A stretch of DNA of 43,334 nucleotides from CAMDMI01 sp044379485 (GCA_044379485.1 JBIPOE010000031.1:1-43334), one strand, 5' to 3'; shown: positions 16,990 to 26,623, counted from the stretch's first letter. Numbers and translations: made by a program. Notes: generated by a model not told the origin, from the letters alone.

Positions 16990-19728
16990 ATGAAAAAATA
17001 CTTTTATTTATTAATTTTTGTTTCATTCGGTTTTCTCGACCAAGTGTTTGCCCAAATTGGAACTTCCGGTCAAGACAATTTTGGGTACAGGTGGACCAAT
17101 AACCAAAATACTGCAAATCCAGCAGTTTACGATTGGATTGATATTTCAACAATTGGCACTGAATTGGAGGGGTTAGGCGATGATAACAACATTGGTCCGA
17201 TTCAATTAGGCATTAATTTCAAGTATTATTGGAATACCTATTCTTCCTGTTATGTCGGATCAAATGGATATATCATGTTTGACGAAAACAGATTAATAGC
17301 CCAGGGAGGAAGTGGAATGCCAACCATTCCAACAATTAATAATGGTACTGGAAATTTTATCGCCCCATTTCTTGCAGATCTAACTCATATTCATCATGTT
17401 ACTGGCGAAAAACTAAACGGTGCGAAGGTTTATTATGCTACATTGGGTTCTAAATTTATTATTACATTCGATAGCATTCCATTTTGGAATAATACCCCTG
17501 CTTCTCAGCCACAAGAAGCCTCAGGCTTAAACACATTTCAATTGGTTCTTGATGCAGCCGATAATAGCGTTCAGATCAACTACAAGAATTCAGTTGGTCC
17601 TTTTTTCACTGGAAATGCAAATTATGTAACGCAAGGAATGGAAAACTATAGTGGTGCTTTGGGTTTGAGATTTAGAAGAAATTCCTTGCCTCCCGCCAAT
17701 TCTGCTGTAAAAGTTGTTTACCCTGCAAGTTCTAACTATGCAGTTAATGATATTCAGGCAAGGGCTTTATTTACATTTGACAACAAAGCCGGAACAGCTT
17801 TTACAAATGTGCCAAAAAGATTAAAAGCTTTTGTGAAAAATGCAGGAACAATAAAAGTAAAAACCCCAATCAGGGCAACCATTATTGCTTTTGATGAACT
17901 GGAAAATGGAGTTTATAACCAGTTTGTAATTATTGACTCATTACAGTCTGGTGAATTGAAAGAAATTGATTTTCCAATAACATTGCCGCCAGGTGATACT
18001 GCAACTAGCTTTAGAGTTTTATTAAGAACGCAATCGACCGGAGATCTATTTGCATCAAATAATGAGGTTATCAGCAAATTAATAGTATTGGATTCCACCC
18101 AGGGATCGGTAGATTTAAAATTTACCAAAGCTTTCACTAAACAAAAACCAGGATTTATAACAGATGCAAGTCAAACTGCTAGTGGTGGAATGGTTCTTGA
18201 TGCACCCTATGCCCCAATGGTAGTTAAACAAATTTCAGCTGACATGATTTGGCCGGATACTGCCGCCTGGGCATTATTAAACAGACCCGGTGTAATTGAC
18301 TCCTTAGGTACAACAAAAATTGAAGTTTATCTTGGAGATGGACCTGGTGGTTCAAGAGGAACTTTAATTGATAGTTTTACCATTGCCAAGGAACTTGGGT
18401 CTATTGATTATGATACGGTTGCATTTGAAGAAGTTGGAGGAGTAATTGCCAACCACATATTCAGATTTAAAAGAACATTACCTACTCCGTATTTGTGGGA
18501 GGATTCAACCAAAAGGATTTATATTGGTGCAACACATAATTTTACAACCAGATTTATCTGGAATTCAGTTTACTCGGAAGTTTATCAGCCAGGAACTCCT
18601 GCTTCCGGAAGAAGTTTAGAGTTAACCGGAGGTGTTTGGGGAGAAGACAGAGGCAAAGATTCCACAGATATTGGTTTAGGACTAATTGGCGATCCACTTA
18701 CTCCAACTCAATTTAATTTCGGGTTAGCTGATAACAAATTTTGTGCCGGTGAGTCTTTCAGTTTACCATTTACAACAACAGGAACATTTTTTAATACCAA
18801 CAATGTATTTTCACTTCAATTGTCTAACGCAAGCGGTTCCTTTGCCAATCCAACCGTTATAGGAACGCTCTTGGGAACTACTCTTGGTCCAATAAATGCA
18901 ACTATTCCTGCTAATCTTCCTTCTGGAGATGGTTACAAATTGAGAATTGTATCAACCAGCCCGGCATCACCAGGAGGTGCTGGAAATGCCACCATTTTTA
19001 TCGGTAGTCCAAAGCAAGCCACTTCAATTACTGGAAACACCAGATTCTGTCCTAATGATTCCAACATCACTTACGTGGCGAATGGAATTGGTAATGCAAG
19101 AAGATATAACTGGACATTACCAGCAGATGCCATTCAGTTGAGTGGTGACACTTCAAACACCATCAAAGTTAAATTTGGATCTACTCCTGGCGCAATTTCT
19201 GTAACCGCCACAAATAGATGTGGTGTAGGTCCGGTAAAGACTCAGAATGTATTTAAAAATGAAGTTGCAATTGATCAAACAAATATGACACTGACTGCTG
19301 TGGCTGTAACTGGAGCCTCGTATCAATGGTTTTCTGATGGAGTCCTTATTCAAGGTGCTACCAATCAAAAACTTAACATTAGTATTGGAGGTCCTTACAG
19401 TGTGCAAGTAACTTTTTCAAACGGTTGTAAATTGACTAGTCCAATTATTGCCGGAGCTGATGAGATTTTAAATTCAAACAATGAGCTTAAAGTTTGGCCA
19501 AATCCTAGTAGAACTAATTTCAATATTGCTTTCGGAAATTCTGCTGGAAAAGTAAAAACAGTAGAGGTTAGAAACAACATTGGACAATTGATTGACAAAT
19601 CTGATTTCGATAACGAAAACGGAATTCAATCAGTAGATGTTTCTAAATGGTCTGCAGGTATTTATTATGTACGTGCTTTACTTTCTGATGGCACCACTCT
19701 TCAGAAAAATATAAGCGTTCAAAAATAA
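16990..19728 (+). CDS. T9SS-secreted surface protein with PKD-like domain
   Basis: A 912-residue secreted protein. The start at ATG 16990 gives a clean signal peptide (MKKYFYLLIFVSFGF...VFAQ); an upstream in-frame TTG would displace it. After an N-terminal beta-rich domain (about 28-245, with VGSNGYIMFDE) come further beta domains, a PKD-like/Ig-like domain at about 677-750 (RRYNWTLPADA), a second Ig-like domain at 765-818 (SYQWFSDGV) and a type A sorting domain at about 830-912 (VWPNPSRTNF, GIYYVRALLSDG). It is exported by Sec, then by the type IX system, and attached or released at the cell surface. No enzymatic motif is visible, so adhesion or structural use is likely. Confidence 0.88.
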   Translation: MKKYFYLLIFVSFGFLDQVFAQIGTSGQDNFGYRWTNNQNTANPAVYDWIDISTIGTELEGLGDDNNIGPIQLGINFKYYWNTYSSCYVGSNGYIMFDENRLIAQGGSGMPTIPTINNGTGNFIAPFLADLTHIHHVTGEKLNGAKVYYATLGSKFIITFDSIPFWNNTPASQPQEASGLNTFQLVLDAADNSVQINYKNSVGPFFTGNANYVTQGMENYSGALGLRFRRNSLPPANSAVKVVYPASSNYAVNDIQARALFTFDNKAGTAFTNVPKRLKAFVKNAGTIKVKTPIRATIIAFDELENGVYNQFVIIDSLQSGELKEIDFPITLPPGDTATSFRVLLRTQSTGDLFASNNEVISKLIVLDSTQGSVDLKFTKAFTKQKPGFITDASQTASGGMVLDAPYAPMVVKQISADMIWPDTAAWALLNRPGVIDSLGTTKIEVYLGDGPGGSRGTLIDSFTIAKELGSIDYDTVAFEEVGGVIANHIFRFKRTLPTPYLWEDSTKRIYIGATHNFTTRFIWNSVYSEVYQPGTPASGRSLELTGGVWGEDRGKDSTDIGLGLIGDPLTPTQFNFGLADNKFCAGESFSLPFTTTGTFFNTNNVFSLQLSNASGSFANPTVIGTLLGTTLGPINATIPANLPSGDGYKLRIVSTSPASPGGAGNATIFIGSPKQATSITGNTRFCPNDSNITYVANGIGNARRYNWTLPADAIQLSGDTSNTIKVKFGSTPGAISVTATNRCGVGPVKTQNVFKNEVAIDQTNMTLTAVAVTGASYQWFSDGVLIQGATNQKLNISIGGPYSVQVTFSNGCKLTSPIIAGADEILNSNNELKVWPNPSRTNFNIAFGNSAGKVKTVEVRNNIGQLIDKSDFDNENGIQSVDVSKWSAGIYYVRALLSDGTTLQKNISVQK

Positions 19729-19746
19729 AAATTTGATTTTTTGTTT

Positions 19747-19775
19747 AAAAAAGGAGGCAAAAGCCTCCTTTTTTT
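19747..19775 (+). terminator. Rho-independent terminator of the T9SS surface protein gene
   Basis: AAAAAAGGAGGC (19747-19758), an AAAA loop and GCCTCC (19763-19768) followed by seven T residues. It ends only 17 nt before the next start codon. Confidence 0.88.
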
Positions 19776-19791
19776 ATTTTATTGCGGCTCT

Positions 19792-20694
19792 ATGCGTTTA
19801 CAAAACCTCATTTACATTTTTCTTTTAGCAGCTTTCATTGCTTCCTGTTCCGATATAAAACAATCAAAGGAATATATGAAAGTAGTCTCAGACAGGGATT
19901 CCCTCGCAGAAATGTTGGCTTCAAAAGAAGATGAGGTAGAGGCTTTTGCAAAAGAATTTGATCAGATTGAAAAGAACCTGACTGCAATTGATACCAATAA
20001 GGCAAAGTTGATCACACTAAACAACAAAGCGGCATTCTTGCAAAAAGAACGGATACATAATCTTATAGCTGATATATATATTGCCTTAGATCAAAATCAA
20101 AACTCAATAAAATCTCTGGAGAAAAGGCTTGCTGCAACTGGAAATTTATCTGGTCTAAAATCAGCAATTAATACCTTTAAAATTGCTCTTTTGGCCAAGG
20201 AAAGTGAAATTAAAATTCTTGAAAAGCAGTTATCAAATCTTGAGCTAGAAGTAAATAACCTAAAAGAGGCAGTAGTATTTAAGGAAAAACAATTGGCTCA
20301 AAAAGATACCCTTTTGGCTCAAGCCGGGCAAAAACTAAAATTACAGGAAAAACTTGTTGAGGAAAAAAAGAACGAACTCAGTAAAGTATTTTATGTCCGG
20401 GGGACTTCAAATGAGCTGGAACAGTCTGGTATAATAAAGAAAGAAGGGGGAGTTGCTGGATTTGGGCAAGTAAAGATTTTGGGTGAAAAACTTGGTGGAG
20501 ATAAAATGAAAATATTAAACGCTAAAACTGATAAACTACTCCTTATCGGAAGGTACAAAAAGAAAAAAGTCATAACCACACATCCATCTGACTCTTATTT
20601 CTTTATTGCAAAAGAAGGTCAATTTTTCATAAAAATCTCCTACCCTGAAAAATTCTGGAGCCTATCCAAATATTTGGTTGTAGTAGTTGAATAA
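19792..20694 (+). CDS. Coiled-coil lipoprotein, Cbp1-like
   Basis: A 300-residue lipoprotein. The start at ATG 19792 gives MRLQNLIYIFLLAAFIASC with a lipid-attachable Cys19; the open frame reaching further upstream would run into a terminator. Residues about 30-210 are a long heptad-rich coiled coil (EKQLAQKDTLLAQAGQKL). The C-terminal 90 residues hold the pattern VFYVRGTSNELEQSGIIKKEGG, then HPSDSYFF and PEKFWSLSKYLVV, which I associate with the Bacteroidota Cbp1-like lipoprotein family. The family name refers to collagen-binding adhesins elsewhere; that role is not implied here. It likely faces the periplasm or cell surface. It converges with the phosphoribosyltransferase. Confidence 0.8.
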   Translation: MRLQNLIYIFLLAAFIASCSDIKQSKEYMKVVSDRDSLAEMLASKEDEVEAFAKEFDQIEKNLTAIDTNKAKLITLNNKAAFLQKERIHNLIADIYIALDQNQNSIKSLEKRLAATGNLSGLKSAINTFKIALLAKESEIKILEKQLSNLELEVNNLKEAVVFKEKQLAQKDTLLAQAGQKLKLQEKLVEEKKNELSKVFYVRGTSNELEQSGIIKKEGGVAGFGQVKILGEKLGGDKMKILNAKTDKLLLIGRYKKKKVITTHPSDSYFFIAKEGQFFIKISYPEKFWSLSKYLVVVVE

Positions 20695-20711
20695 GAAAAA
20701 AAACATTCGAT

Positions 20712-21218
20712 TTAACTCAAAAAAACACCCATTTCCTCTGGCTTGGCTTTAAGCAACGCAACTACGTTTTCTTCAAATGTGGTACTTAGTGAAAGACCTG
20801 TAATAGAAGAAGATACGGGAAATTTCCGATAGGTTCTTTCAACCAAAACTGCAATTCTTAAACTAGGTATTTCAAGTTCTACCAAAGGACTTAAGCAATA
20901 ACTTAGTGTTCGGCCAGAGTTAAGAACATCATCTACCAGCAAAACTGGTTTGCCACTAATATTGGGTAGCTTTGGTTCAAATTGAATTACGGGCTTTTTG
21001 GATTGATGCTTGGTCAGGTTTAGAGAATACAATTGGCTTTTAAAAGAATTCATGGCATCTAATTGAGCTTTTATCATTTCTGCAAGGACATATCCCTCTC
21101 CCTCCACCCCAATGATTACCAAATCTTCAAAACCAAAAAACTGTTCCCTAACCTGGTAAGCCATTCTAAGGACAATGGTTTCGATTCCTTTATGATCCAA
21201 TACCTTTTGTGATTCCAT
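20712..21218 (-). CDS. Phosphoribosyltransferase family protein (PyrR-like)
   Basis: A 168-residue type I phosphoribosyltransferase. The PRPP-binding loop VLLVDDVLNSGRTL (about 92-105, Asp96-Asp97) is intact, and the N-terminal IETIVLRMAYQVREQ with VIIGVEGEGYVLA resembles PyrR and hypoxanthine-type enzymes. It could be a regulator of pyrimidine genes or a base-salvage enzyme; sequence alone does not decide. It starts 19 nt after the uvrA stop and is probably co-transcribed with it. Confidence 0.85.
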   Translation of the reverse strand: MESQKVLDHKGIETIVLRMAYQVREQFFGFEDLVIIGVEGEGYVLAEMIKAQLDAMNSFKSQLYSLNLTKHQSKKPVIQFEPKLPNISGKPVLLVDDVLNSGRTLSYCLSPLVELEIPSLRIAVLVERTYRKFPVSSSITGLSLSTTFEENVVALLKAKPEEMGVFLS

Positions 21219-21237
21219 AAAACTAAACTAAAATGTT

Positions 21238-24120
21238 TTACTTTTTCTTTTTGGCAAATTCAAGTTCCTCCTTTAAATAAATAGCCGTATGTCCTTTTCC
21301 TGACTTTACGATTTGCTCTGGCGTTCCTTGCGCAACAATTTGTCCTCCACCGAGACCGCCTTCTAGTCCCATATCAATAATGTGATCGGCAACTTTAATC
21401 ACATCCAGGTTGTGTTCAATAATCAAAACGGTATTACCCTTTTCAACGAGTTTGTTTAAGACATTGAGCAAATGCTGAATATCAGAAAAATGGAGCCCGG
21501 TTGTTGGTTCATCCAAAATGTACAAGGTTTTGCCCGTATCCTTTTTTGAAAGCTCCGTTGCCAGTTTAACTCTTTGGGCCTCGCCACCAGAAAGTGTAGT
21601 TGCATGTTGGCCTAAAGAAACATAACCAAGGCCAACACTATCCAGTGTTTTTATTTTACGGTGAATGGCAGGATGTTTTTCGAAAAATTCAACAGCCACG
21701 TTAACTGTCATATCGAGCACGTCGGAAATGGACTTGCCCTTATACCTTACCTCTAGAGTTTCCCGATTGTAGCGTTTGCCTTTACATGTTTCACAAACCA
21801 CCGAAACGTCTGGTAGAAATTCCATTTCAATCACTTTCAAACCACCTCCTTCACAATCTTCGCAACGGCCTCCTTTCACATTGAATGAAAATCTTCCAGG
21901 TTTATAACCTCTAATTTTTGATTCATTCAATTGGGTAAAGAGCGTTCTGATATCAGAAAAAACCCCGGTATAAGTTGCTGGATTTGAGCGAGGTGTACGT
22001 CCAATTGGTGATTGATCTACTTCGATCACTTTGTCTAAATGCTCCAGTCCTTCGTAGCTTTTATAAGCCAGCGGTTCCTTTTTTGCCCTAAAAAAGTAAT
22101 GATTGAGAATTGGATAAAGTGTCTCATGGATCAGAGAAGATTTGCCAGAACCGGAAACACCAGTGATGCAAATCATTTTACCCAGTGGCAATTCAAAATT
22201 TACGTTTTTAAGATTATGCCCAGTTGCCCCTTTTATTTTAAAAATATGTCCGTTTCCTGGCCGTCTTTCTGCCGGAATCGGAATAGATTTTTTACCAGAA
22301 AGATAATCAGAAGTCTCGGAATCAACCTTTAACACTTCCTCAGGCCTTCCTTCGGCAACAATATGTCCACCTAGTCTGCCTGCACCAGGACCAATGTCTA
22401 TTAAATGATCTGCGGCCAACATCAAATCTTTATCATGCTCCACAACGATGACAGTGTTGCCAATATCTCTAAGGTTTTGAAGGGCAGAAATCAACTTTTT
22501 GTTATCCCTTTGATGCAAACCGATTGAAGGTTCATCCAAAATATATAAAACACCGACTAATTGAGAACCAATCTGTGTTGCCAATCGAATTCTTTGGGCT
22601 TCACCTCCGGAAAGGCTTTGCATACTCCGATTAAGACTCAGGTACTCAAGACCAATTTCAACCAAAAAGCCAATTCGTCTGTTAATTTCTTTAAGAACTT
22701 CTTTACCGATGGTTTGTTGTCTTTCTGAAATTCGGGTTTCCAAACCATTTAACCACGCATTCAACTCGCTGATATCCATCATGGTAAGCTCAGCGATGTT
22801 TTTGTAGTCTATTTTAAAATGGAGCGATTCTTTTTTGAGCCTAAAACCGTTGCAATCCGGACAAACTCTAGTTTTGGTATATTCACTTACCCAATCCTGC
22901 ACTTTATCGGAACCTGATTCAAAGTACTTTTGCATATAGGTCATAAGACCATCATACTTCACATCATAATCTCTACCATACTTTTCTGATGAAATGGTTA
23001 AAGGCTCTGCTGTTCCATACAAGACTTCATGAATGACATTTTCTGGTAAATCCTTAATTGCCGTGGTGATATTAAATCCTGCTCTTTTGAGCAAAGCTGT
23101 CAGTTGGTGAAAAACCCAAATATCTCTGTATTCACCCAAAGGAGCCAAGCCTCCCCTACTGATGCTTAGCGTTTTATCTGGAATAACCGATTCCTCATCA
23201 ATACTTTCAATTTTTCCCAAACCATTGCAAGTTGGACATGCACCATACGGAGAATTGAATGAAAAATTGTTTGGCGCTGGTTCATCATAGGCAATTCCCG
23301 AGGTCGGGCACATCAGGAATTTTGAAAAATGTCTGGTTTTATTATCGCCAAACTGAAGCATTAAAACACCTTTTCCAAGTTTTAGAGCGGTTTGAACCGA
23401 TTGAGAAATTCGGGTTCTATCTTCAATTTTTGCTTTTAGGCGGTCGACTACAATCTCAATATCGTGGACTTTATATCGATCCAATTGCATTTTGGGCACA
23501 ATGTCCTGCACTTCGCCATCCACTCTTACTTTTGCATAACCCCACTTGCGCCAGTTTACAAAATCTTCCCGATAATGGCCTTTCCTAGCTTTTACCACTG
23601 GCGCCATGATCATAACCGCCTGACCTTCATATTCTTCAATGATGGTATTTATAATTTGGTCTTCAGACTGCCGGATCATTCTTTCTCCCGTTACATAGGA
23701 AAAAGCATCGCCAGCCCGGGCAAATAGCAATCGCAGGAAATCATAAATTTCAGTAACTGTTCCGACTGTTGATCTTGGATTTCGGCTGGTGGTTTTCTGC
23801 TCAATGGAAATTACAGGACTTAAACCATCAATTTTCTCTACCTCAGGGCGCTTCATTTCACCCAAAAAGCTTCTGGCATAGGCAGAAAAACTTTCCATGT
23901 ACCGGCGTTGGCCTTCCGCATAAATGGTATCAAATGCCAATGAGGATTTACCTGAGCCGGAAATGCCTGTAATTACTGTGAGTTTTTCCCGTGGAATTCT
24001 AAGGGTCAGGTCTTTTAGATTGTGCTCTCTGGCTCCATAAATCTCAATATAGGTCTGAGTATCAGCTGGACTATCGAGGACTTCTGCATCTAAGCTTATT
24101 GCTTCTGAAATATCAGGCAT
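21238..24120 (-). CDS. uvrA: Excinuclease ABC subunit A
   Basis: A 960-residue UvrA, the damage-sensing ATPase of nucleotide excision repair. Two ABC ATPase modules are complete: Walker A motifs GISGSGKSSL near residue 53 and GVSGSGKSSL near 650, signature motifs LSGGEAQRI and LSGGEAQRV, and Walker B ILDEPSIGLH and ILDEPTTGLH. Zinc modules are visible (CPTCNGLGK, CEDCEGGG with CETCKGKR). Length and motif order are standard. It lies between a Uma2-type gene (32 nt upstream) and a phosphoribosyltransferase gene (19 nt downstream) on the same strand. UvrB and UvrC are elsewhere. Confidence 0.98.
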   Translation of the reverse strand: MPDISEAISLDAEVLDSPADTQTYIEIYGAREHNLKDLTLRIPREKLTVITGISGSGKSSLAFDTIYAEGQRRYMESFSAYARSFLGEMKRPEVEKIDGLSPVISIEQKTTSRNPRSTVGTVTEIYDFLRLLFARAGDAFSYVTGERMIRQSEDQIINTIIEEYEGQAVMIMAPVVKARKGHYREDFVNWRKWGYAKVRVDGEVQDIVPKMQLDRYKVHDIEIVVDRLKAKIEDRTRISQSVQTALKLGKGVLMLQFGDNKTRHFSKFLMCPTSGIAYDEPAPNNFSFNSPYGACPTCNGLGKIESIDEESVIPDKTLSISRGGLAPLGEYRDIWVFHQLTALLKRAGFNITTAIKDLPENVIHEVLYGTAEPLTISSEKYGRDYDVKYDGLMTYMQKYFESGSDKVQDWVSEYTKTRVCPDCNGFRLKKESLHFKIDYKNIAELTMMDISELNAWLNGLETRISERQQTIGKEVLKEINRRIGFLVEIGLEYLSLNRSMQSLSGGEAQRIRLATQIGSQLVGVLYILDEPSIGLHQRDNKKLISALQNLRDIGNTVIVVEHDKDLMLAADHLIDIGPGAGRLGGHIVAEGRPEEVLKVDSETSDYLSGKKSIPIPAERRPGNGHIFKIKGATGHNLKNVNFELPLGKMICITGVSGSGKSSLIHETLYPILNHYFFRAKKEPLAYKSYEGLEHLDKVIEVDQSPIGRTPRSNPATYTGVFSDIRTLFTQLNESKIRGYKPGRFSFNVKGGRCEDCEGGGLKVIEMEFLPDVSVVCETCKGKRYNRETLEVRYKGKSISDVLDMTVNVAVEFFEKHPAIHRKIKTLDSVGLGYVSLGQHATTLSGGEAQRVKLATELSKKDTGKTLYILDEPTTGLHFSDIQHLLNVLNKLVEKGNTVLIIEHNLDVIKVADHIIDMGLEGGLGGGQIVAQGTPEQIVKSGKGHTAIYLKEELEFAKKKK

Positions 24121-24152
24121 GTAGTTTTTGTAAATTTTGAATCGGCAGAATT

Positions 24153-24794
24153 TTATTCTTCCGATAGCTTTTCTTCCTCCTTCAAAAGTTGGTCCAGATT
24201 AACCGAAATTGATTCTATAACGGTAAATGATTTTTCAAAGGGGATTAAAACCCAATCTTTTTCTTTTTCGCAAACCATTATCAATCTTTGTTGACTTAAA
24301 ATCCAAAACACTTTTTCAACACCAAATTCAAGTAATTTGTTGGTCTTTTTTTGGATATAATCCATTTGAGTCGAATTTTCAACATCAGCCTTTACGTCAA
24401 CCTCAATTGAAATAAGAGGTGGTGTTTTAATGTACTTAACTTCCTTTAATTCAGCTGCAACGGACTTGCGGTCAAAAATGGCAATGTCGTGGGAGATGTT
24501 ATTTTTCAAACTCAGGTTGTTCCCCAACTCACTTGAAAGCGTAGTGAATTTTTTTTCATCTATATTTCTGTAAAGAAATTTAAGAATTATCCCAACTAAA
24601 TAAGATTGCAATCCACTGGAACCCATAATTTCCTCAATTTTTTTCCTTTTTTCTAAAACATCTCTATAGCCTTTTCTGTAAAAAACTTCACCATCAATAA
24701 CCTCATAAACAAACCTTTCAGGTATTTTTTTGGGCTTTATTGTGGGCTCTGGCTTTTTAGGGCTTCTTGTTTTTTCTTTAAAAGCTACTGTCAT
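24153..24794 (-). CDS. Uma2 family (DUF820) PD-(D/E)XK nuclease-fold protein
   Basis: A 213-residue protein of the Uma2/DUF820 group, with a restriction-endonuclease-like fold. Visible features are the FVYEVIDGEVFYRKGY start, the core SHDIAIFD (metal-binding Asp) and PPLISIEVDVKAD (acidic pair), then YIQKKTNKLLEFGVEKVFWI. The N-terminus is a basic PKKPEPTIKPKKIPER tail. These genes are often many-copy and of uncertain role in other phyla; it is not clear this copy cuts DNA. It sits upstream of uvrA by 32 nt. Confidence 0.8.
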   Translation of the reverse strand: MTVAFKEKTRSPKKPEPTIKPKKIPERFVYEVIDGEVFYRKGYRDVLEKRKKIEEIMGSSGLQSYLVGIILKFLYRNIDEKKFTTLSSELGNNLSLKNNISHDIAIFDRKSVAAELKEVKYIKTPPLISIEVDVKADVENSTQMDYIQKKTNKLLEFGVEKVFWILSQQRLIMVCEKEKDWVLIPFEKSFTVIESISVNLDQLLKEEEKLSEE

Positions 24795-24839
24795 AGGTCA
24801 AAAGATATTTATTGCAATATACTGCTCTGGATTCAATCT

Positions 24840-25181
24840 TCAATTATCGCCCGAGGCTTCCTCCTTCTGAAGCATAACCGCAAGTTTTTGAATTGAGGAT
24901 TCAACTTCATCATACCAAGCCTGGTCATTGGTGGCGCTTAATAAGGTTTCGTTCATACCTCCAAGGCTTTGCAAAAAGAATCTTTTCATTTCACCCACCA
25001 ACATATCTTTGGTCCAGAGGTCAATACGCATAATGGCAGAGCTTTCAGCATCCCAGAATGAAAGTGCAAAAGACTTGGTTTTTTCTATCTGACCTGGATT
25101 GTCAGATGCCTGCCAGGTGATTTCTTCAGGAATGTTTTGTTGATCTAAAAGAACGTCGATTTGAATAGATGATTTTCTCAT
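24840..25181 (-). CDS. gldC: Gliding motility protein GldC
   Basis: A 113-residue GldC homologue: MRKSSIQIDVLLDQQNIPE at the start, then ITWQASDNPG, the core MRIDLWTKDMLVGEMKRFF and the LGGMNETLLSATND segment. GldC is a cytoplasmic protein that supports gliding motility and T9SS-linked functions in Flavobacterium. The ATG at 25181 is chosen because it gives the conserved N-terminus; a start 5 codons further upstream adds nothing. It leads a minus-strand group of four genes (gldC, Uma2, uvrA, phosphoribosyltransferase) with gaps of 19-45 nt. Confidence 0.92.
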   Translation of the reverse strand: MRKSSIQIDVLLDQQNIPEEITWQASDNPGQIEKTKSFALSFWDAESSAIMRIDLWTKDMLVGEMKRFFLQSLGGMNETLLSATNDQAWYDEVESSIQKLAVMLQKEEASGDN

Positions 25182-25336
25182 AATACTGCAAAACAAAGTA
25201 AGTATGGTCTGGTTTGGAAATTTTAACTATATTTTATTGATATAATTGCTTGGGGAACCTGCTTTTACCTAAAATAAAACTCAAAATCAATGGCTTAGCG
25301 GTTTGGCTATAAAGAATCCAAACAAACTTTTTCTTG

Positions 25337-25366
25337 TTGAAAATGTGCTTCAACCATTTAGGTTTG
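25337..25366 (+). promoter_or_regulatory. Promoter of the alkC-like gene
   Basis: TTG (25337-25339), a 19-nt spacer and TAGGTTTG (25359-25366), an exact match to the Bacteroidota consensus. The predicted start near 25373 leaves a leader of about 78 nt with no recognisable structure. Confidence 0.65.
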
Positions 25367-25450
25367 CATTTTATTTAAGGATTATAACCGAAACCAATCT
25401 GGTCCCAGGGAGAAAAGAAGCCGGTAAAAGTCAGATTACAAATTCCAAAA

Positions 25451-26563
25451 ATGAGTACTCCATTAAAAGACCTGTATTCAGCTTCGTTTTATGATTCTTT
25501 CTCAAATATTCTTGAGGAAATTCTACCAGATTTTGACAAGGAAAATTTTCTTGCCCTTATTTTTGATGAAACATGGAAGGCTAAAGAACTTAAGGATCGA
25601 ATGAGACATACCTCAAGGATTTTGCATCAATTTTTACCAAAAGATTTTAAGGAAGCTGTTGGAATAATACTCTTAACCATTGAAAAAATAAGGGTTAAAA
25701 ATTTTATAACCAGCAGTTTAGAGTTCATGTTTTTTCCAGACTATGTAGAGACTTATGGAATTACAAACTTTGAACATTCAGTAAAGGTAATTGAATTTGT
25801 GACACAGTTTACCAGTTGTGAATTTGCGGTAAGGCCGTTTATTATTCAATACGGATCAAAAATGCTGGATCAAATGCACCTTTGGTCGAAACATGAAAAT
25901 CATCATGTGAGACGACTGGCAAGTGAAGGATCCAGGCCAAGATTACCCTGGGCGATGGCAATTCCTACATTAAAAAAAGACCCCAAAGCGATTTTATCAA
26001 TTCTGGAGAATCTTAAAACTGACCCTTCGGAATATGTGCGGAGAAGTGTAGCCAACAGCCTGAACGACATCGCAAAAGACAATCCTGGAATTGTGATTTC
26101 TATTGCAAAAAAATGGAAAGGTTTAAGCAAAGAAACTGATGGGATTGTAAAACATGGCTGCCGGACGCTTCTGAAACAGGGACACCCAGAGATCATGGCT
26201 TTGTATGATTTGAGTCCGAGCAGGCAAATGGTGATTTCTGACTTTTTTATACACACCAAAAAGGTGCGCATTGGTGAGGATTTGAAATTTTCGTTTTCAG
26301 TTCAAAATTCTGATAAACAAAGACATAGTTTCCGTTTGGAATATGCCATATACTACCTAAAACAAAACGGACAATTCGGAAAAAAGGTATTTAAAATTAA
26401 AGAAGGTCAAATAGAACCAGGCAATGAGATAAGTATTTTCAAAAAGCAATGTTTTAAAATAATCACTACCAGACGGTTTTATGAGGGCAAACAAAAACTG
26501 TCTGTTATTTTAAATGGAATTGAAAAGGAGATCATCGAATTTGAGCTAGGAAATGAAATATAA
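25451..26563 (+). CDS. AlkC-type DNA alkylation repair glycosylase with Ig-like domain
   Basis: A 370-residue HEAT-repeat DNA glycosylase of the AlkC/AlkD superfamily. Residues 1-255 are helical repeats with the AlkC hallmarks HHVRRLASEGSRPRLPWAM and DPSEYVRRSVANSLNDIAKD. AlkC excises cationic alkylated bases without flipping them. Residues about 262-370 are beta-rich (IGEDLKFSFSVQNS, YEGKQKLSVILNG), matching the C-terminal Ig-like domain described for some AlkC proteins that helps grip DNA. It stands alone with its own promoter, opposite in direction to the uvrA group. Confidence 0.9.
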   Translation: MSTPLKDLYSASFYDSFSNILEEILPDFDKENFLALIFDETWKAKELKDRMRHTSRILHQFLPKDFKEAVGIILLTIEKIRVKNFITSSLEFMFFPDYVETYGITNFEHSVKVIEFVTQFTSCEFAVRPFIIQYGSKMLDQMHLWSKHENHHVRRLASEGSRPRLPWAMAIPTLKKDPKAILSILENLKTDPSEYVRRSVANSLNDIAKDNPGIVISIAKKWKGLSKETDGIVKHGCRTLLKQGHPEIMALYDLSPSRQMVISDFFIHTKKVRIGEDLKFSFSVQNSDKQRHSFRLEYAIYYLKQNGQFGKKVFKIKEGQIEPGNEISIFKKQCFKIITTRRFYEGKQKLSVILNGIEKEIIEFELGNEI

Positions 26564-26623
26564 ATTTCTTAGAATAATAAAGCTATACCTGAAAATTAAA
26601 AGCAAAAAAATGATTTTATTTTA

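Noticed and set aside
16942..16990. Upstream TTG start for the T9SS surface protein
   Set aside because: It would place 16 residues before a normal signal peptide; the ATG at 16990 fits better.
24153..24794. Uma2 gene as part of a restriction or defence island
   Set aside because: No methylase, helicase or other defence gene nearby; neighbours are housekeeping genes.
25303..25494. 63-residue plus-strand open frame before the alkC-like gene
   Set aside because: It crosses the alkC promoter and overlaps the alkC start; no motif.
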